Assembly: GCA_938028465.1 (NCBI GenBank)
Contig: CALJAA010000028.1
Location: 1-64,000 of the forward strand
Direction of reading: 5' to 3'
Origin: an uncultured Granulosicoccaceae bacterium
GTDB lineage: Bacteria > Pseudomonadota > Gammaproteobacteria > Granulosicoccales > Granulosicoccaceae
Length of the DNA: 64,000 nucleotides
The notes under the pieces were generated by a model, which saw nothing but the letters and a program-made list of their open reading frames with translations, did not search any database and was not told where the DNA came from. Below, piece by piece: positions 63,409-64,000 of this stretch (the stretch's first letter is position 1; every line of letters starts with the position of its first letter). A program made the translations under genes and the position numbers.

Positions 63409-63699
63409 ATGGGTATATTCAGTTTTTTCAGAAGTCGCGCAGAGGACGCATCGGCAAAAGTTGCAAAGGATCGTTTGCAGGTGTTGATTGCACATGAGCG
63501 TACTGGCCGTAATGGCCCAGATTATTTGCCCATGCTGAAAAAAGACATCCTCGCTGTCATCAAAAAATATGTCAGCGTAGGCGAAGAGCAAGTTTCAGTG
63601 CAACTCGATACACAAGACGATTGCGATGTACTCGAATTGAACATTACGTTGCCAGAAGCGGATGAAGCCAAGCCGGCTGCAAAGCCTGCGACTGCGTAA
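63409..63699 (+). CDS. minE: Cell division topological specificity factor MinE
   Basis: 96 aa. The N-terminal MIFSFFR-like segment (MGIFSFFRSR) is the membrane and MinD contact part, and AKDRLQVLIAHERTGRNGPDYLPMLKKDILAVIKKYV is the conserved anti-MinCD and dimer core. The C-terminus ends in an extra AKPAAKPATA tail, a little longer than E. coli MinE (88 aa). Confidence 0.97.
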   Translation: MGIFSFFRSRAEDASAKVAKDRLQVLIAHERTGRNGPDYLPMLKKDILAVIKKYVSVGEEQVSVQLDTQDDCDVLELNITLPEADEAKPAAKPATA

Positions 63700-64000
63700 C
63701 TTGCATTCCGCGTCAGCATAACGTCGTTTGTTGCGTAATTTTTAACCGCTTATTTAACCCCAGCGCTGTTCTGCGCTGGGTTCAAAAATAAACTTTCCGT
63801 ATAGCAAGATTTCCTCGCCAGCGCTAAATTTGCGTTCGCCCGAAAGTTTTTTCTGGACACTTTGGCGAATTTCCGTGGCTTGTCAGCACGCGGGATTGCC
63901 CTAAAAGCCTCAGTTTGTTGCATAAAAACCACTATTTCCGAAATTGTTTAAAAACCAGTCAAAATCGACTGGCCAAGTCTATATTCTCTTCTACACTTGT
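63700..64000. other. 301-bp region after minE
   Basis: No convincing gene. The 60-aa minus ORF (63750-63932) has no recognisable features. A hairpin lies at 63759-63780, and CCAGTC-AAAATC-GACTGG (63955-63972) is a second perfect 6-bp inverted repeat near the window edge, possibly in front of the next gene. Confidence 0.5.
63759..63780 (+). terminator. Hairpin after minCDE
   Basis: CCCAGCGC (63759-63766) and GCGCTGGG (63773-63780) form an 8-bp GC-rich stem with a 6-nt loop. Only TTC follows, so it is an atypical intrinsic terminator, but the position 60 bp after minE suits one. Confidence 0.5.

Noticed and set aside
63750-63932. 60-aa minus ORF
   Set aside because: No homology that I recognise, no ribosome site, and it crosses the hairpin after minE.

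Overview
The window is chromosomal DNA from a moderately AT-leaning gammaproteobacterium, probably marine. The lineage is inferred from conserved gene orders: corB-ypjD-ffh, rpsP-rimM-trmD-rplS, pcnB-folK, zapB/zapA-6S RNA-ygfA beside ygfB-pepP-ubiH, and minCDE. A deep-branching order such as Arenicellales would fit, but I cannot fix the genus. I recognised no tRNA, rRNA, CRISPR array, prophage or insertion sequence.

Layout. 1-3.7 kb: a truncated response regulator lies divergent from a malate-CoA ligase (mtkAB) and D-2-hydroxyacid dehydrogenase operon, with a perfect inverted repeat between them. 3.7-10.4 kb (minus): isoprenoid genes dxs and ispA, then xseB, radA, the CBS/CorC membrane protein and a CcsA-like protein. 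10.6-25.5 kb: ffh and the rpsP-rimM-trmD-rplS operon, usually neighbours, are separated here by about 11.6 kb. The intervening DNA carries (a) an ABC exporter whose two permeases each end in a periplasmic gluzincin-like domain, one with an intact HExxH and one degenerate, (b) a small OmpA-domain protein, and (c) a chaperone-usher locus with a very large usher, an opposite-strand chaperone and three small pilin-like proteins. 25.6-35.8 kb: htpG, a dihaem cytochrome c, ycgL, hslR, pcnB with a histone-H1-like lysine-rich extension, folK, a deoxynucleoside kinase and a CHASE2 two-component system.

35.8-48.9 kb: rpiA, ilvA, ygfA, 6S RNA, zapA, a ZapB-like gene, ygfB-pepP-ubiH, a ClC channel, an O-acetylhomoserine sulfhydrylase-like enzyme, an alpha/beta hydrolase, adk, a methyltransferase and trhO. 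49-58.4 kb: a lytic transglycosylase, then an ECF sigma factor with its ChrR-type anti-sigma factor, flanked by what looks like their regulon. That regulon is FAD oxidoreductase-DUF1365-Cfa-DUF3833 on plus and DUF2878-DUF6134-SDR on minus, with similar putative ECF promoters at both outer ends. 58.6-64 kb: a GGDEF-EAL protein, a GTCATTCCCGC repeat element, dinB and minCDE.

The least described material is the ABC/gluzincin module, the extended usher locus, the PcnB fusion and the ECF-linked membrane-lipid cluster. All functional statements come from reading motifs and gene order. No database search was run.
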